A DNA stretch of 40,150 nucleotides from a virus. The notes under the pieces are model-generated. The model had not been told where the DNA came from. It saw nothing but the letters and a program-made list of their open reading frames with translations, and made no database searches. Of the stretch, positions 1 to 6,750 are shown one piece after another. The position numbers were made by a program, and so were the translations under genes. The stretch spans positions 1 to 40,150 of IMG/VR virus record IMGVR_UViG_3300005613_000161; one strand, 5' to 3'. The first letter of the stretch is position 1; the number at the start of each line of letters is the position of its first letter.

Positions 1-45
1 CTTCTAAGCCGTAGGTCATAGGTTCGAATCCTATAGGGCGTGCCA
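1..45 (+). tRNA. 3' part of tRNA-Arg(UCU), attachment-site core
   Basis: The segment reads as anticodon loop CTTCTAA (anticodon TCT), 3' anticodon strand GCCGT, five-base variable loop, T arm ATAGG-TTCGAAT-CCTAT, acceptor strand AGGGCGT, discriminator G and CCA. The 5' half of the tRNA lies outside the window. Starting exactly at the anticodon loop is typical for att cores of tyrosine integrases that use tRNA genes, and the int gene is adjacent. In the integrated state the phage-borne part would restore the host tRNA. Confidence 0.9.
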
Positions 46-123
46 TTAAGTATCAATGAGTTACGCCTTTCATCCCGTCTTTCCAATTTCATCATGGGAC
101 AGATTTGGGACTAAACCTCCGAA
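1..123. repeat. Left copy of 123-bp terminal direct repeat (attL/attP)
   Basis: Bases 1-123 are identical to 40028-40150. The repeat holds the tRNA-Arg 3' end, 24 bp of spacer and the last codons of int. Its left edge coincides with the anticodon loop, which suggests a recombination boundary rather than an arbitrary contig cut. Two TGGGAC motifs at 95-101 and 106-112, 11 bp apart, may be integrase arm sites. Confidence 0.9.
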
Positions 124-1191
124 AATCGCATCAATTTGCCTCGCATGCTCAGTTAGGTGGCTAGGCGCAAGGTGGGCATATCGCTGTACCATTTCTATGC
201 TCTCCCAGCCTCCCATTTCCTGAAGTGCAGAAAGCGGCACCCCGGATTGGATCAGCCAGCTCGCCCAGGTATGTCGCAAATCATGAAAACGGAAATCATC
301 AATGCCAGCTCGTCTTAACGCCGCGCGCCACGCAGTGTTAGAATCGACTCGCATTTTCCTCGCCGGGTCTTTGTGAACGAACACCCAGCGATGATGATTT
401 CCAATTTGTCTCCGCAGAACGGCGCAAGCGGTGTCGTTTAGAGCTACGCCAATTGCCCGGCCTGACTTGCTATCCTCCGGATAAATCCAGGCTACCTTCC
501 TCTGCATGTCGATCTGCGACCATGCGAGCTCGATGATGTTCGACCGGCGAAGGCCAGTAGTCAGCGCGAATTCCACGGTGGATTTAAGCGGCTCAGGACA
601 CTCATCAATAAGTCGCTGCGCCTGTGCGGGCTCAAGCCACCTGACTCGCTTATTCCTTTCCTGTGGCACCTTGATAACTGGTGACTTCTCTATCCACTTC
701 CAATCGCGCTCTGCAGCACGCATTAGCGCTTTCATCAGCGCCAGGTGCTTGGCCTTGGTTGAAGTAGATACAGGCTCAGCCTTCCGTGGCTCAATCGCAA
801 TTCCCTTCCTGGCAAGAGCTTCCGCTCTTAATGCCCACCGTTCTTCTGCCTTCCTGTTCGTCATCCTGCTGACTGCTGTATAAATCTTTGCCTCAGTAAT
901 GTCCTTCAGCAAAACCCCTTCAAAATGCATGAGCCAGAATCCGATCCGACCCTTGTCTGCATCGAGTGATTTCTTGTGCGCTTTCTCTTCCAGCCAGCGT
1001 AAGCACGCCTCTTCAAATGTGACCTCAGGGAAGTCTCCCAATCGGTCTATTCTCCAAAGTTCAGCTTTTCTGCGGTCGTGCAACTCCTGCGCTTGGCGTC
1101 TGTCCTTAGTCCCAAGCGACTCCTTAATTCTTTTGCCGCTTGGCGACGTGTAACTGCCGTACCAGGTTTCCCCTCGGCGGAATAATGACAT
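70..1191 (-). CDS. int: Tyrosine-family integrase
   Basis: Site-specific recombinase that integrates and excises the phage at the adjacent tRNA-Arg core. In 373 residues the catalytic set is visible: R215 in TTGLRR, K242 in DSKSGR, H303-L-R306 in HDLRHTW, W329 in GGW where many relatives have His, and the nucleophile Y338 in QRYAHLAP. The N-terminal part (about 1-50) looks like the arm-binding domain, and the middle (about 55-165) like the core-binding SAM-like domain. Its start lies inside xis, an overlap also found in P22. The last codons are part of the terminal direct repeat, so att and the 3' end of int are physically linked. Confidence 0.96.
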   Translation of the reverse strand: MSLFRRGETWYGSYTSPSGKRIKESLGTKDRRQAQELHDRRKAELWRIDRLGDFPEVTFEEACLRWLEEKAHKKSLDADKGRIGFWLMHFEGVLLKDITEAKIYTAVSRMTNRKAEERWALRAEALARKGIAIEPRKAEPVSTSTKAKHLALMKALMRAAERDWKWIEKSPVIKVPQERNKRVRWLEPAQAQRLIDECPEPLKSTVEFALTTGLRRSNIIELAWSQIDMQRKVAWIYPEDSKSGRAIGVALNDTACAVLRRQIGNHHRWVFVHKDPARKMRVDSNTAWRAALRRAGIDDFRFHDLRHTWASWLIQSGVPLSALQEMGGWESIEMVQRYAHLAPSHLTEHARQIDAIFGGLVPNLSHDEIGKTG

Positions 1192-1418
1192 GCTGCTTTC
1201 TCCTCATGTGCATCATCCGCGCTCACCGGCACAGTGTGGATCGGATTGTTAAGCGCGGCAATACAGGCTTGGCGAGTGATTAGGTAGGGGGATTTGGTTT
1301 TTGATGGGTCTTTTCTTGTTGCCTGCAGTCTTCCTGAGCGTATCCAGCTCGTCAGCGTGGGTGCTGAGATGCCAAGGAAGTTACAGGCCTCACTTCGTGA
1401 AAGGCTGTATTTGTCCAT
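1047..1418 (-). CDS. xis: Excisionase, P22 Xis-like
   Basis: Small DNA-bending protein expected to direct integrase towards excision. Residues after the start carry a helix-turn-helix of the MerR/Xis type ([12 protein letters not shown]... [16 protein letters not shown]), followed by a [15 protein letters not shown] segment that I recognise from P22 Xis. ATG at 1418 has an AGTAGGTG ribosome site; a GTG two codons upstream (1424) is the alternative start. The gene overlaps int by 145 bp in another frame, as in P22, so xis and int are probably translated from one PL transcript. Confidence 0.85.
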   Translation of the reverse strand: MDKYSLSRSEACNFLGISAPTLTSWIRSGRLQATRKDPSKTKSPYLITRQACIAALNNPIHTVPVSADDAHEEKAACHYSAEGKPGTAVTRRQAAKELRSRLGLRTDAKRRSCTTAEKLNFGE

Positions 1419-1424
1419 TGGCAC

Positions 1425-1616
1425 CTACTGGATTGTGATGTTTGCCGGAGTATGTGAAGCGAGAGTTGATTGTTCAGCTATTAGCTTCACGCCTGGTTTA
1501 ACGATCTGCTCAATAATCGCCATCTTGCCTGCATATTCTTCATCATCAGCCGCGCCGAGATAGATGGTTATCATGCGGCCATCAAAGATGAGCAGGGCGC
1601 TTTGTTTTGTTCTCAT
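1425..1616 (-). CDS. Hypothetical 63-residue protein upstream of xis
   Basis: I do not recognise a family. The predicted protein starts with a short hydrophobic strand (SALLIFDGRMITIYLGA) and then an acidic stretch, giving no clear membrane segment or cysteine motif. It is tightly packed in the operon: its ATG overlaps the stop of the preceding gene as ATGA, and its stop touches the GTG candidate start of xis. This coupling supports it being translated, with a role in early lysogeny or excision only by position. Confidence 0.6.
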   Translation of the reverse strand: MRTKQSALLIFDGRMITIYLGAADDEEYAGKMAIIEQIVKPGVKLIAEQSTLASHTPANITIQ

Positions 1617-1822
1617 GCGACACCTCGTTGCCTGTCTGCTTTTATCCTGCGTTCGTAGTCTTCTGCACAGCTATCGCCGAGGCAGAAATTTCCTTTGCTG
1701 ATGGTCTCTCCACACCAATAACAGCGGCCAGTAAATACCATTGACGGCTTTGGCCGGTTGGATAAGGCGGCGAGGATAATCAGTTCTTCTTGCTCTTGTG
1801 CGTTGTCGATGATGTCAGCCAT
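1613..1822 (-). CDS. Small zinc-ribbon protein (C4 type)
   Basis: The protein has 69 residues with four cysteines at C34, C37, C47 and C52 (CYWCGE...FCLGDSC), followed by a basic helix EDYERRIKADRQR. This spacing resembles the zinc finger of short phage DksA/TraR-like or Zn-ribbon proteins, which bind RNA polymerase or nucleic acid. It lacks the long coiled coil of full DksA, so the TraR-like label is an inference. It overlaps the next gene upstream by 8 bp and the next downstream by ATGA. Confidence 0.65.
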   Translation of the reverse strand: MADIIDNAQEQEELIILAALSNRPKPSMVFTGRCYWCGETISKGNFCLGDSCAEDYERRIKADRQRGVA

Positions 1823-2036
1823 GTTTAACTCCTAATCCTAAAATGCTCTCGACATCATCAGCGCCGCAGCCGGATGCCATGATTGCTTGACCTTCATGCA
1901 GGAATACCCGAACAGGAGCAGGCATCACTCCGGTACGCTCCCACAGTGCTTGATGAAGTTTCTGCTGCAATGCATCCGTGCTAACGCGCCCGTCCGTGAA
2001 ATAGGCGCGGGGAATCCTGACGCTGATAGTGTCCAT
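1815..2036 (-). CDS. Possible DinI-like small protein
   Basis: The 73-residue protein begins with a beta strand (MDTISVRIPRAYF), then a helix rich in Leu and Gln, a second strand APVRVFLHEGQ and a terminal helix GADDVESILGL. This order, and the 'DD-x-E-x-I-L' helix, recalls the DinI family that modulates RecA filaments and is common in prophages, but the match is by eye and weak. The gene has a good ribosome site (AAGAGG) and lies just downstream of a minus-strand terminator, so it heads the last segment of the operon before xis and int. Confidence 0.6.
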   Translation of the reverse strand: MDTISVRIPRAYFTDGRVSTDALQQKLHQALWERTGVMPAPVRVFLHEGQAIMASGCGADDVESILGLGVKHG

Positions 2037-2066
2037 AGGTGTGCCTCTTATAGAGGATTCAGGTAA

Positions 2067-2089
2067 TAAAAAACCCCGCGAATGCGAGG
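2067..2089 (-). terminator. Intrinsic terminator ending the SOS cassette
   Basis: On the minus strand the hairpin CCTCGC-ATTC-GCGGGG (one G-U pair) is followed directly by six T. It lies 22 bp downstream of the 79-residue gene ending at 2111 and separates the LexA-controlled genes from the DinI-like, xis and int part. Readthrough would need N-dependent antitermination. Confidence 0.8.
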
Positions 2090-2110
2090 CTTGGGTTGCG
2101 GTTTTTTCTG

Positions 2111-2350
2111 CTATTCAAATATGTATGATGTCGCAGTTTCACTAGCTAAAGAGTATTCACCAGTTCCATCTGGGTGGCATTCAAAACTAACATTCTGTTT
2201 TACTGGCCACATAATGAAAGCATTGATGCTGTCCTCTGTTTTTGGAATGGTTATTTTTGTCAATATCTTAGTGCCTCTTTCATCATTCTGAACAGAGCGT
2301 TGTAACTCTCCATCAAAAATCATACCATTCCAATTAATTTTAATTCTCAT
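2111..2350 (-). CDS. Hypothetical 79-residue protein, third gene of the SOS cassette
   Basis: No family recognised. The start at 2350 is chosen because AAGGA lies 9 bp upstream; the longer reading frame to 2464 would run antiparallel in frame through its neighbour and has no ribosome site. The product is beta-rich, starting MRIKINWNGMIFDGELQ and ending TATSYIFE. It is the last gene before the terminator at 2067-2089 and should be co-transcribed with the LexA-box genes. Confidence 0.65.
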   Translation of the reverse strand: MRIKINWNGMIFDGELQRSVQNDERGTKILTKITIPKTEDSINAFIMWPVKQNVSFECHPDGTGEYSLASETATSYIFE

Positions 2351-2366
2351 AGTGTATGTCCTTATT

Positions 2367-2621
2367 TTATTTCTTGCCGTTTGCATCTGCCATCTGCTGA
2401 TAGCGCGGGTCGTTCGGCCCTGGGAATTTGTGGCTCTGGCCACGATAATGCTGCAGGCGTTCACGGAAGTACTCGCGCAGATGCGTAGGCTGCTCTTCTT
2501 CTACCTGCGCAGGCACAATCGGCATATTCATGCGCTCTTTGTACGCCACGCCTGACGCCGCCAAATCTACGTTAACCTTCTCGCGCTCTTCCGGTGATTT
2601 ATCCGCTATGTTGTATGACAT
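2367..2621 (-). CDS. Conserved lambdoid hypothetical protein (84 residues)
   Basis: Starts [24 protein letters not shown], a beginning I associate with a widespread lambdoid early-operon protein of unknown function. It is hydrophilic, with a central basic helix ([28 protein letters not shown]). It lies 9 bp downstream of the 86-residue LexA-box gene, so both belong to one short transcription unit. No enzymatic motif is visible. Confidence 0.7.
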   Translation of the reverse strand: MSYNIADKSPEEREKVNVDLAASGVAYKERMNMPIVPAQVEEEQPTHLREYFRERLQHYRGQSHKFPGPNDPRYQQMADANGKK

Positions 2622-2630
2622 CGCCCAGTC

Positions 2631-2891
2631 CTATATCAGCTCAAAGTCATCATCGAACGTTGCAAAGTTTAGCTCTGCAGCGCGCATCTCGAGAATAAAT
2701 TTGATGCCGTCATGTAGTGAAGTGGGCCGATCATACTCCAGAACGAAGCGATCGTGATAGGTGCGCCCTAGCCAGTACCCGCCGCCGTATTCCTTCAGGC
2801 GCTGGAAGAACACCCAGCCGCCTTCTTTGGGATGCTCTAGCGTTTCGCCTCGGTAAACGACCTGATAGCCGATGTCGTTTTTCGTAGTCAT
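2631..2891 (-). CDS. LexA-controlled 86-residue protein, candidate SOS effector or antirepressor
   Basis: First gene behind a strong promoter carrying a near-consensus LexA box that ends 17 bp upstream of its ATG. The protein is small, soluble and aromatic-rich (YQVVYRGETLEHP...GGWVFFQRL..GGGYWLGRTYHDRF), with an acidic end FDDDFELI. I cannot assign a family. Known small LexA-regulated phage proteins include Tum of phage 186 and the Gifsy antirepressors, which inactivate phage repressors in SOS-induced lysogens. That role is inferred here from the promoter and from the odd CI protein, not from the sequence itself. Confidence 0.7.
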   Translation of the reverse strand: MTTKNDIGYQVVYRGETLEHPKEGGWVFFQRLKEYGGGYWLGRTYHDRFVLEYDRPTSLHDGIKFILEMRAAELNFATFDDDFELI

Positions 2892-2908
2892 AACTCACAC
2901 CATAAAAA

Positions 2909-2952
2909 TACTGTTTATGTATACAGTATAATTATGGTTGTCTGTGAGTCAA
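2909..2952 (-). promoter_or_regulatory. LexA box over a sigma70 promoter
   Basis: The plus strand at 2909-2928 reads TACTGTTTATGTATACAGTA, which fits the LexA consensus CTGT-N8-ACAG with both flanking TA pairs. On the minus strand a promoter TTGACT (2947-2952), 16-bp spacer, TATACT (2925-2930) overlaps it, so bound LexA would cover the -10 and start point. The -35 overlaps the stop codon of the upstream gene. This gives an SOS-inducible internal promoter within the PL operon that can fire in a lysogen. Confidence 0.9.
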
Positions 2953-3452
2953 TTCCCACCATTCGGCGCTCCCGCCAACATTGCGGCGCGGCAGGCGTTC
3001 CACCCTTCAATATATCCACAATCGTGCATAGTGAGTACGCCATCGCCGGTCATTTCCTCCGGCACTGCTGGCGCTGCCTTGCGTAAATCGTCAGCTATTT
3101 TTTTCTGCAACAGCGCCTCAGTCATCCAGCCATCAACCGTGCGACCATTCACCACTGCTGGCGGGGCGGTGTAGAGCCACTCAATCTGGCATTGCTCAGC
3201 TTCAACCGAATCAGGCCAGCGCCAATCGTTGTAAAGCCATGATACTGTGTCCTTATGTCGATATCTGAACCCCACCGGCTGCGACTCCCGGTTAGCCATG
3301 CACCCTCGACTTTCCTGCCACACCTCCCATAGCTGGGCGGTTAGGCCGCCTTGATACTCGCCAGAAGCCGTCTTCTTAATACCCCAATGGCTTCTCGGGT
3401 ATTTTTTGGTAAACCACTCTTCAAACTGCTGGCGTTCGGTCGTTAGTGTCAT
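2949..3452 (-). CDS. Ead/Ea22-like protein
   Basis: The 167-residue protein starts MTLTTERQQFEEWFTKKYPRSHWG and ends with the module GYIEGWNACRAAMLAG, which is common at the end of lambdoid Ead/Ea22-like and related early proteins. Its middle holds VSWLYNDWRWPDS..IEWLYTAPP, another recurrent early-phage module. The start at 3452 overlaps the preceding stop (ATGA); the upstream extension to 3488 lies inside that gene. Function is unknown; relatives are modular and shuffled between phages. Confidence 0.75.
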   Translation of the reverse strand: MTLTTERQQFEEWFTKKYPRSHWGIKKTASGEYQGGLTAQLWEVWQESRGCMANRESQPVGFRYRHKDTVSWLYNDWRWPDSVEAEQCQIEWLYTAPPAVVNGRTVDGWMTEALLQKKIADDLRKAAPAVPEEMTGDGVLTMHDCGYIEGWNACRAAMLAGAPNGGN

Positions 3453-3688
3453 GCTTCCCCCTGCATATGCTTTTGGCAGGCTGGGCAAACCCAGCCGCCA
3501 TTAACTTTTTTCCAGCCAGCTTCTTTTGCTTCAGCAAACAGCTCGCTCATGCACGCATCAGCCGATTTCTTTGTGTCATCAGCCATAGTCCACGGATCGT
3601 TGTTATCGTCTGACCAGCATCGAGTTCCGCCATACGGTGATCGACCATCGCCGCGCTCTTCGCAACGCAATGAAATGAAGATTGCCAT
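3449..3688 (-). CDS. Small phage protein with zinc-ribbon-like cysteines
   Basis: Begins MAIFISLRCEERGDGRSPYGG and ends GWVCPACQK, with four cysteines in total, one near the start and a C-x2-C pair near the end. I recognise it as a lambdoid early protein family of unknown role. ATG at 3688 is preferred since GAGGGGG lies nine bases upstream; an ATG at 3697 sits directly on that motif. It overlaps its downstream neighbour by ATGA. Confidence 0.7.
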   Translation of the reverse strand: MAIFISLRCEERGDGRSPYGGTRCWSDDNNDPWTMADDTKKSADACMSELFAEAKEAGWKKVNGGWVCPACQKHMQGEA

Positions 3689-3689
3689 C

Positions 3690-4139
3690 CTACTCATCCC
3701 CCTCTACGGTGACCGCAAACCCGGCGGCGAGCAATATCGCCTCGACGATTTCCATTGATGGATTGCCTTCGTCTTCTGAGCTTCCAACCTTTTCAGCGAT
3801 AGTTGAGAGGTAGGCAGGATCGATAGTCCAGCCCTGGGATTTGTCATTTGCCGCAGGCAACCGCACCGGCGTAGCCAGCCGCTTTTCCAGCTCGATATTT
3901 CGCTTTAACACGTCTTTCAGCGGGCCTGTCATCTGATTGGCTTTCAGTTCATCGATAGCCATCATGATCGACTCGTTGTCGGGATTGCAGCCCAGCTCGT
4001 TGCTGATTTCTTTGAACACCTGGGATGCGTCCGCTCTGATGGCTTCCAGCTCGGCGATGCGTTTATTAGCGTCTTCTAATTCGGTTACCAGCACAGCATT
4101 ACGCTCCGCCAGTTGGCTCATAGTCAGACCCTCTGTCAT
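3690..4139 (-). CDS. Ead/Ea22-like coiled-coil protein
   Basis: The 149-residue protein starts MTEGLTMSQLAERNAVL and continues with a heptad coiled coil (VTELEDANKRIAELEAIRADAS). Its C-terminal half matches the pattern of Ead/Ea22 C-termini (PAYLSTIAEKVGSS...MEIVEAILLAAGFAVTVEGD). The start at 4139 has GGAGG upstream and overlaps the preceding stop as ATGA. The long upstream extension to 4193 is inside the neighbour and is rejected. No function is known. Confidence 0.75.
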   Translation of the reverse strand: MTEGLTMSQLAERNAVLVTELEDANKRIAELEAIRADASQVFKEISNELGCNPDNESIMMAIDELKANQMTGPLKDVLKRNIELEKRLATPVRLPAANDKSQGWTIDPAYLSTIAEKVGSSEDEGNPSMEIVEAILLAAGFAVTVEGDE

Positions 4140-4570
4140 AAATCCTCCACGTTGCTGAGTTGTTCTGCTGCCTGCGAAAACGCATCTGCCCATTTACGCG
4201 ATTCTTCTAGCGCCAAATCAGGGCGACCCTGAACCAGACATCCGACGATATAACCATGCGCTCCAATGGCCTCACTCATGAGCGCCAATCCTTCCGGTTT
4301 AATTTCTGTGGCTTCCAGCTCGGCGATGTGCTTATCCTTCGCTTCCAGCTCTGCCAGCAGGGCGAGAATGACAGCAGGGTTAGCGGCGGCGATGAATGCT
4401 GCGTTTGCGCGGTCCTGTTCGGCTGATAGTTCGTTATCACCGAAAATATCAGTCAGCATGAAATCCGCAGTCCCATCACGCATAACCCAGACTTCATTCA
4501 GTTCTGCGTCCCACGGACCCGGAGTTGCGGCCATTGCGGCCGCTTTCAGTTCGCTCAGCTTATTGCCCAT
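4136..4570 (-). CDS. Ead/Ea22-like protein with ATPGPW motif
   Basis: 144 residues. The N-terminus ELKAAAMAATPGPWDAE carries the A-TPGPW motif that marks Ead/Ea22-type proteins, followed by ANAAFIAAANPAVILALLAELEAKDKHIAELEA, the typical helical middle. Three neighbouring genes share parts of this architecture, so this is a local cluster of mosaic paralogues. It starts 4 bp after the gene ending at 4575. Confidence 0.8.
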   Translation of the reverse strand: MGNKLSELKAAAMAATPGPWDAELNEVWVMRDGTADFMLTDIFGDNELSAEQDRANAAFIAAANPAVILALLAELEAKDKHIAELEATEIKPEGLALMSEAIGAHGYIVGCLVQGRPDLALEESRKWADAFSQAAEQLSNVEDL

Positions 4571-4574
4571 CTCG

Positions 4575-4874
4575 TTACCTCACTCTGAATCCGTTGCAGT
4601 TGCGAAGGAACTCGACGATGTAGCCCTTCATTCTGGCGTGCCATTCTTTGTCGTTACCGTTGCACCACCCGTCCGGCGGAGTCCATGCCTCAACCAAATC
4701 AGCCATCTTTTTGGCCTTGGCCGGAGTAGCATAAGCCGTGTCACAGAATTTTCGCGTGTCTGTCAGCGCTTCCATGCCCGGGATATCCAGCACGCAAAAC
4801 CATGTGTGATTTGGCATTCCGACGCCAGGAATCCGTTGGTTTGGTCTTCGAATATCAACCATGCATACGCTCAT
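4575..4874 (-). CDS. Hypothetical 99-residue protein
   Basis: No family recognised. The chosen start (MSVCMVDIRRPNQRIPGVG) overlaps the preceding stop as ATGA; the extension up to 4952 would run through that gene. It has several cysteines (WFCVLD, RKFCDTAYA, GWCNGND) and a tryptophan- and proline-containing middle (VEAWTPPDGWC), but no recognisable metal-binding spacing. It is part of the uninterrupted PL-operon gene train. Confidence 0.6.
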   Translation of the reverse strand: MSVCMVDIRRPNQRIPGVGMPNHTWFCVLDIPGMEALTDTRKFCDTAYATPAKAKKMADLVEAWTPPDGWCNGNDKEWHARMKGYIVEFLRNCNGFRVR

Positions 4875-5077
4875 AATGCTTTCTCCTGGGCCTCGGCTCG
4901 CTGTGCAGCGATTGCTTTCCGTGAAAGGTAGAATGGCTCGAACGCCGCCCAACTATTCGTCTGAGTGACGAACCACATTCCGGTATGGCGTTCCTTGGCC
5001 TGAAACTGAGAATTGCTGCGCCAATGCGGCATACCCAACAACCTGCGCGCCGCTCTGTTGCTCTTACGCTTACCCAC
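4871..5077 (-). CDS. Hypothetical 68-residue basic protein, GTG start
   Basis: A GTG at 5077 is the likely start, because GGGAGGT lies six bases upstream and the stop of the preceding gene overlaps (GTGGGTAA). The product begins MGKRKSNRAARRLLG, strongly basic, then continues SQFQAKERHTGMWFVTQ and ends in a charged helix (YLSRKAIAAQRAEAQEKAL). It may bind nucleic acid, but this is only from charge. No family recognised. Confidence 0.6.
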   Translation of the reverse strand: MGKRKSNRAARRLLGMPHWRSNSQFQAKERHTGMWFVTQTNSWAAFEPFYLSRKAIAAQRAEAQEKAL

Positions 5078-5345
5078 GCCCCACCTCCCTGGCGCTGCCA
5101 ATAGGCCATGTAGCGAACTCGCCCGGCGGCAACTCTTCAGTCACATCCCTCTCAGCCCACGCCAGAAACTTCTCGCGGCTTACTGATGGGTAATGTCGGC
5201 CGAATGAAACTGATGGGCTGTCGTATTGCACGGTGGTAGCACCGATATGCAGGATTGTTCTGTCGTTAACCAAACCCATCGCGTTGCGTGGGCGCTTTCC
5301 GCGATAGGTTCTTCCGCTTTGGAGCTTCAGTTCATTTGCTGGCAT
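5070..5345 (-). CDS. Hypothetical 91-residue protein
   Basis: Starts MPANELKLQSGRTYRGKRPRN with an excellent GGAGGT ribosome site five bases upstream of 5345; the frame is open to 5483 but that part overlaps the methyltransferase. The protein is beta-rich in its first half and ends with EELPPGEFATWPIGSAREVGRG. It overlaps the methyltransferase stop by 14 bp, implying coupled translation. Function unknown. Confidence 0.65.
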   Translation of the reverse strand: MPANELKLQSGRTYRGKRPRNAMGLVNDRTILHIGATTVQYDSPSVSFGRHYPSVSREKFLAWAERDVTEELPPGEFATWPIGSAREVGRG

Positions 5346-5868
5346 CACGCACCTCCAATTCACCAATACTGTCTTTGAAGAAAGCGATCCAATGGGTGTT
5401 TGCCCGTTTTCCTGACGGATGCCCGAACGTAGGTTTCTGGTCGGTAAGTGCGAGAATTTCACTGGTTTTAATCTGCGTTTCATTCCACTTGAATATCAGC
5501 GTGCCCATTGGCTTTAGTACCCGAAATGCTTCGCTAAATCCTTTGGCCAGATCGTCGCGCCATGTCTCCCGGTTGAGTGCTCCATACTTAGCACGAAGCC
5601 AGCTGGTTTCGCCGGCGAACTCAAGATGCGGTGGGTCGAACACTACCAGGCTGAATTGTTCGTCATTGAAAGGAAGCGCGCGGAAGTCCAACAGCACATC
5701 GGGCTTGATATGCAGCTCGCGACCATCACAGAGAACATGTGATTCATCACGAATATCGCCAAACACTACGCGCGGGTCAGAGCGGTCGAACCAGAACATA
5801 CGGGAACCGCAGCACATATCCAAAATGCTTTTGCCGTCGATTGCTGGCATCACTGGGCGCTCTTTCAT
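5332..5868 (-). CDS. Phage DNA methyltransferase (class I SAM-dependent)
   Basis: The 178-residue protein has motif I as ILDMCCGSRMFWF (residues 15-27) and motif IV as DPPH (78-81), the catalytic loop of amino-methyltransferases, followed by a helix and LIFKWNETQIK strand. The size and layout match small orphan methyltransferases in lambdoid early regions, which lack a target-recognition domain and a partner nuclease. Its target is unknown; protection against host restriction or regulation of phage DNA are possible roles. ATGA overlap links it to the gene upstream. Confidence 0.85.
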   Translation of the reverse strand: MKERPVMPAIDGKSILDMCCGSRMFWFDRSDPRVVFGDIRDESHVLCDGRELHIKPDVLLDFRALPFNDEQFSLVVFDPPHLEFAGETSWLRAKYGALNRETWRDDLAKGFSEAFRVLKPMGTLIFKWNETQIKTSEILALTDQKPTFGHPSGKRANTHWIAFFKDSIGELEVRDASK

Positions 5869-6566
5869 TTGGCCTCCCGCAGCTCGGTGGCATACTGGAA
5901 AACCGCACGGCCAATCGCCCTGATCAACTCCTGCTTTTGTCCCGCCTTGTACTGCAGTGAAATTACGCCGATACGATTGGCTGCAGCTTCAACGCCAGCG
6001 ATATGTGACTCTGTGCGGATAGCTGCAAGTGCTGCGTCAGTGGCTGGGGTTTCCGGCATCTGCATGATGAATTTCCGCACTGTCTGATATTCATCGTTGC
6101 GATAGCTTCCAAAGGCGTAAATGAACGGCTTGTTGAGGTTGTGACCATTTTTATTGATGTAGTCTTTGCAACCTTGCTCGGTAAAACAGCCAGTTACAAA
6201 CACATCAATCTCTTTCATAGCGTATCTATCCCAGCCCTCCCTAACTTCATATTTGCCCTGATAGATAGCCTCCAAGCGCCGATACTGTGTCTCTGTGGCT
6301 TCGACATAATTGCCACTCTGGTTTTCAACCCAGCAAATACGGTCGCAGTCGTGGTCTTCAGAACTGATGATTTCCCGCTTGGTCATGACTGCAAAAAATG
6401 GCTGGTCAGTTATGCGGTTATCTTGGGTTCGGATTAGCTCGCCGATAGCGCTCAGTTCAGAACGCTCGCGCTTCAGTGCCGCATTCTCCACAGCCAGCGC
6501 ATTAACTCGATCGGCCAGCGCATCGCGCTCAGCCTTTAGGGCTTCATAGGTCAATACTTCGGTCAT
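5865..6566 (-). CDS. Ead/Ea22-like protein with N-terminal coiled coil
   Basis: 233 residues. A leucine/valine heptad region at about 1-40 (YEALKAERDALADRVNALA) leads into a central domain rich in aromatic and acidic residues (PFFAVMTKREIISSEDHDCDRICWVENQ...). The C-terminal ATDAALAAIRTESHIAGVEAAANRI pattern is the standard Ead/Ea22 tail. The central domain resembles modules inserted in other lambdoid proteins, showing mosaic assembly. ATGA overlaps join it to genes on both sides. Function unknown. Confidence 0.75.
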   Translation of the reverse strand: MTEVLTYEALKAERDALADRVNALAVENAALKRERSELSAIGELIRTQDNRITDQPFFAVMTKREIISSEDHDCDRICWVENQSGNYVEATETQYRRLEAIYQGKYEVREGWDRYAMKEIDVFVTGCFTEQGCKDYINKNGHNLNKPFIYAFGSYRNDEYQTVRKFIMQMPETPATDAALAAIRTESHIAGVEAAANRIGVISLQYKAGQKQELIRAIGRAVFQYATELREAK

Positions 6567-6742
6567 AGGTCATCCTTAGCCCGCACCACAGCATCAACTG
6601 GCAGGCATTCGTAAGAAGAGGGGAGTTTTTGTGCGGCGATGTCAGCAGTACAGTTCTGGTAATCCGGGTAGATGTAGCCCGCAGATTGATAGCTGCAGAT
6701 ATCCGCGCCGCTTGTGCAGATGAGAAGAAATAGTCCGAACAT
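6563..6742 (-). CDS. DUF1482-type small secreted protein
   Basis: A 59-residue reading frame starting MFGLFLLICTSGADICSY, with a short hydrophobic leader, paired cysteines (C9, C16, C31, C46) and the end YECLPVDAVVRAKDDL. This is the pattern of DUF1482 proteins from lambdoid phages (hydrophobic start, 'C-x-PVE-x-IIR' near the end). It overlaps the next gene by ATGA. The cysteines and leader suggest export and disulfides, but no function is known for the family. Confidence 0.75.
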   Translation of the reverse strand: MFGLFLLICTSGADICSYQSAGYIYPDYQNCTADIAAQKLPSSYECLPVDAVVRAKDDL

Positions 6743-6750
6743 GATGCTTC

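Noticed and set aside
1-45. Complete tRNA gene
   Set aside because: Only the part from the anticodon loop to CCA is present; the D arm and 5' acceptor strand are outside the window, and the upstream flank of the right copy does not supply them.
1294-1563. Plus-strand 89-codon frame opposite xis and its neighbour
   Set aside because: Overlaps two coupled minus-strand genes; the xis assignment is strong and the frame has no ribosome site.
4266-4931. Plus-strand open frame of 221 codons
   Set aside because: It crosses three coupled minus-strand genes with ATGA overlaps and good ribosome sites, and has no such site of its own.
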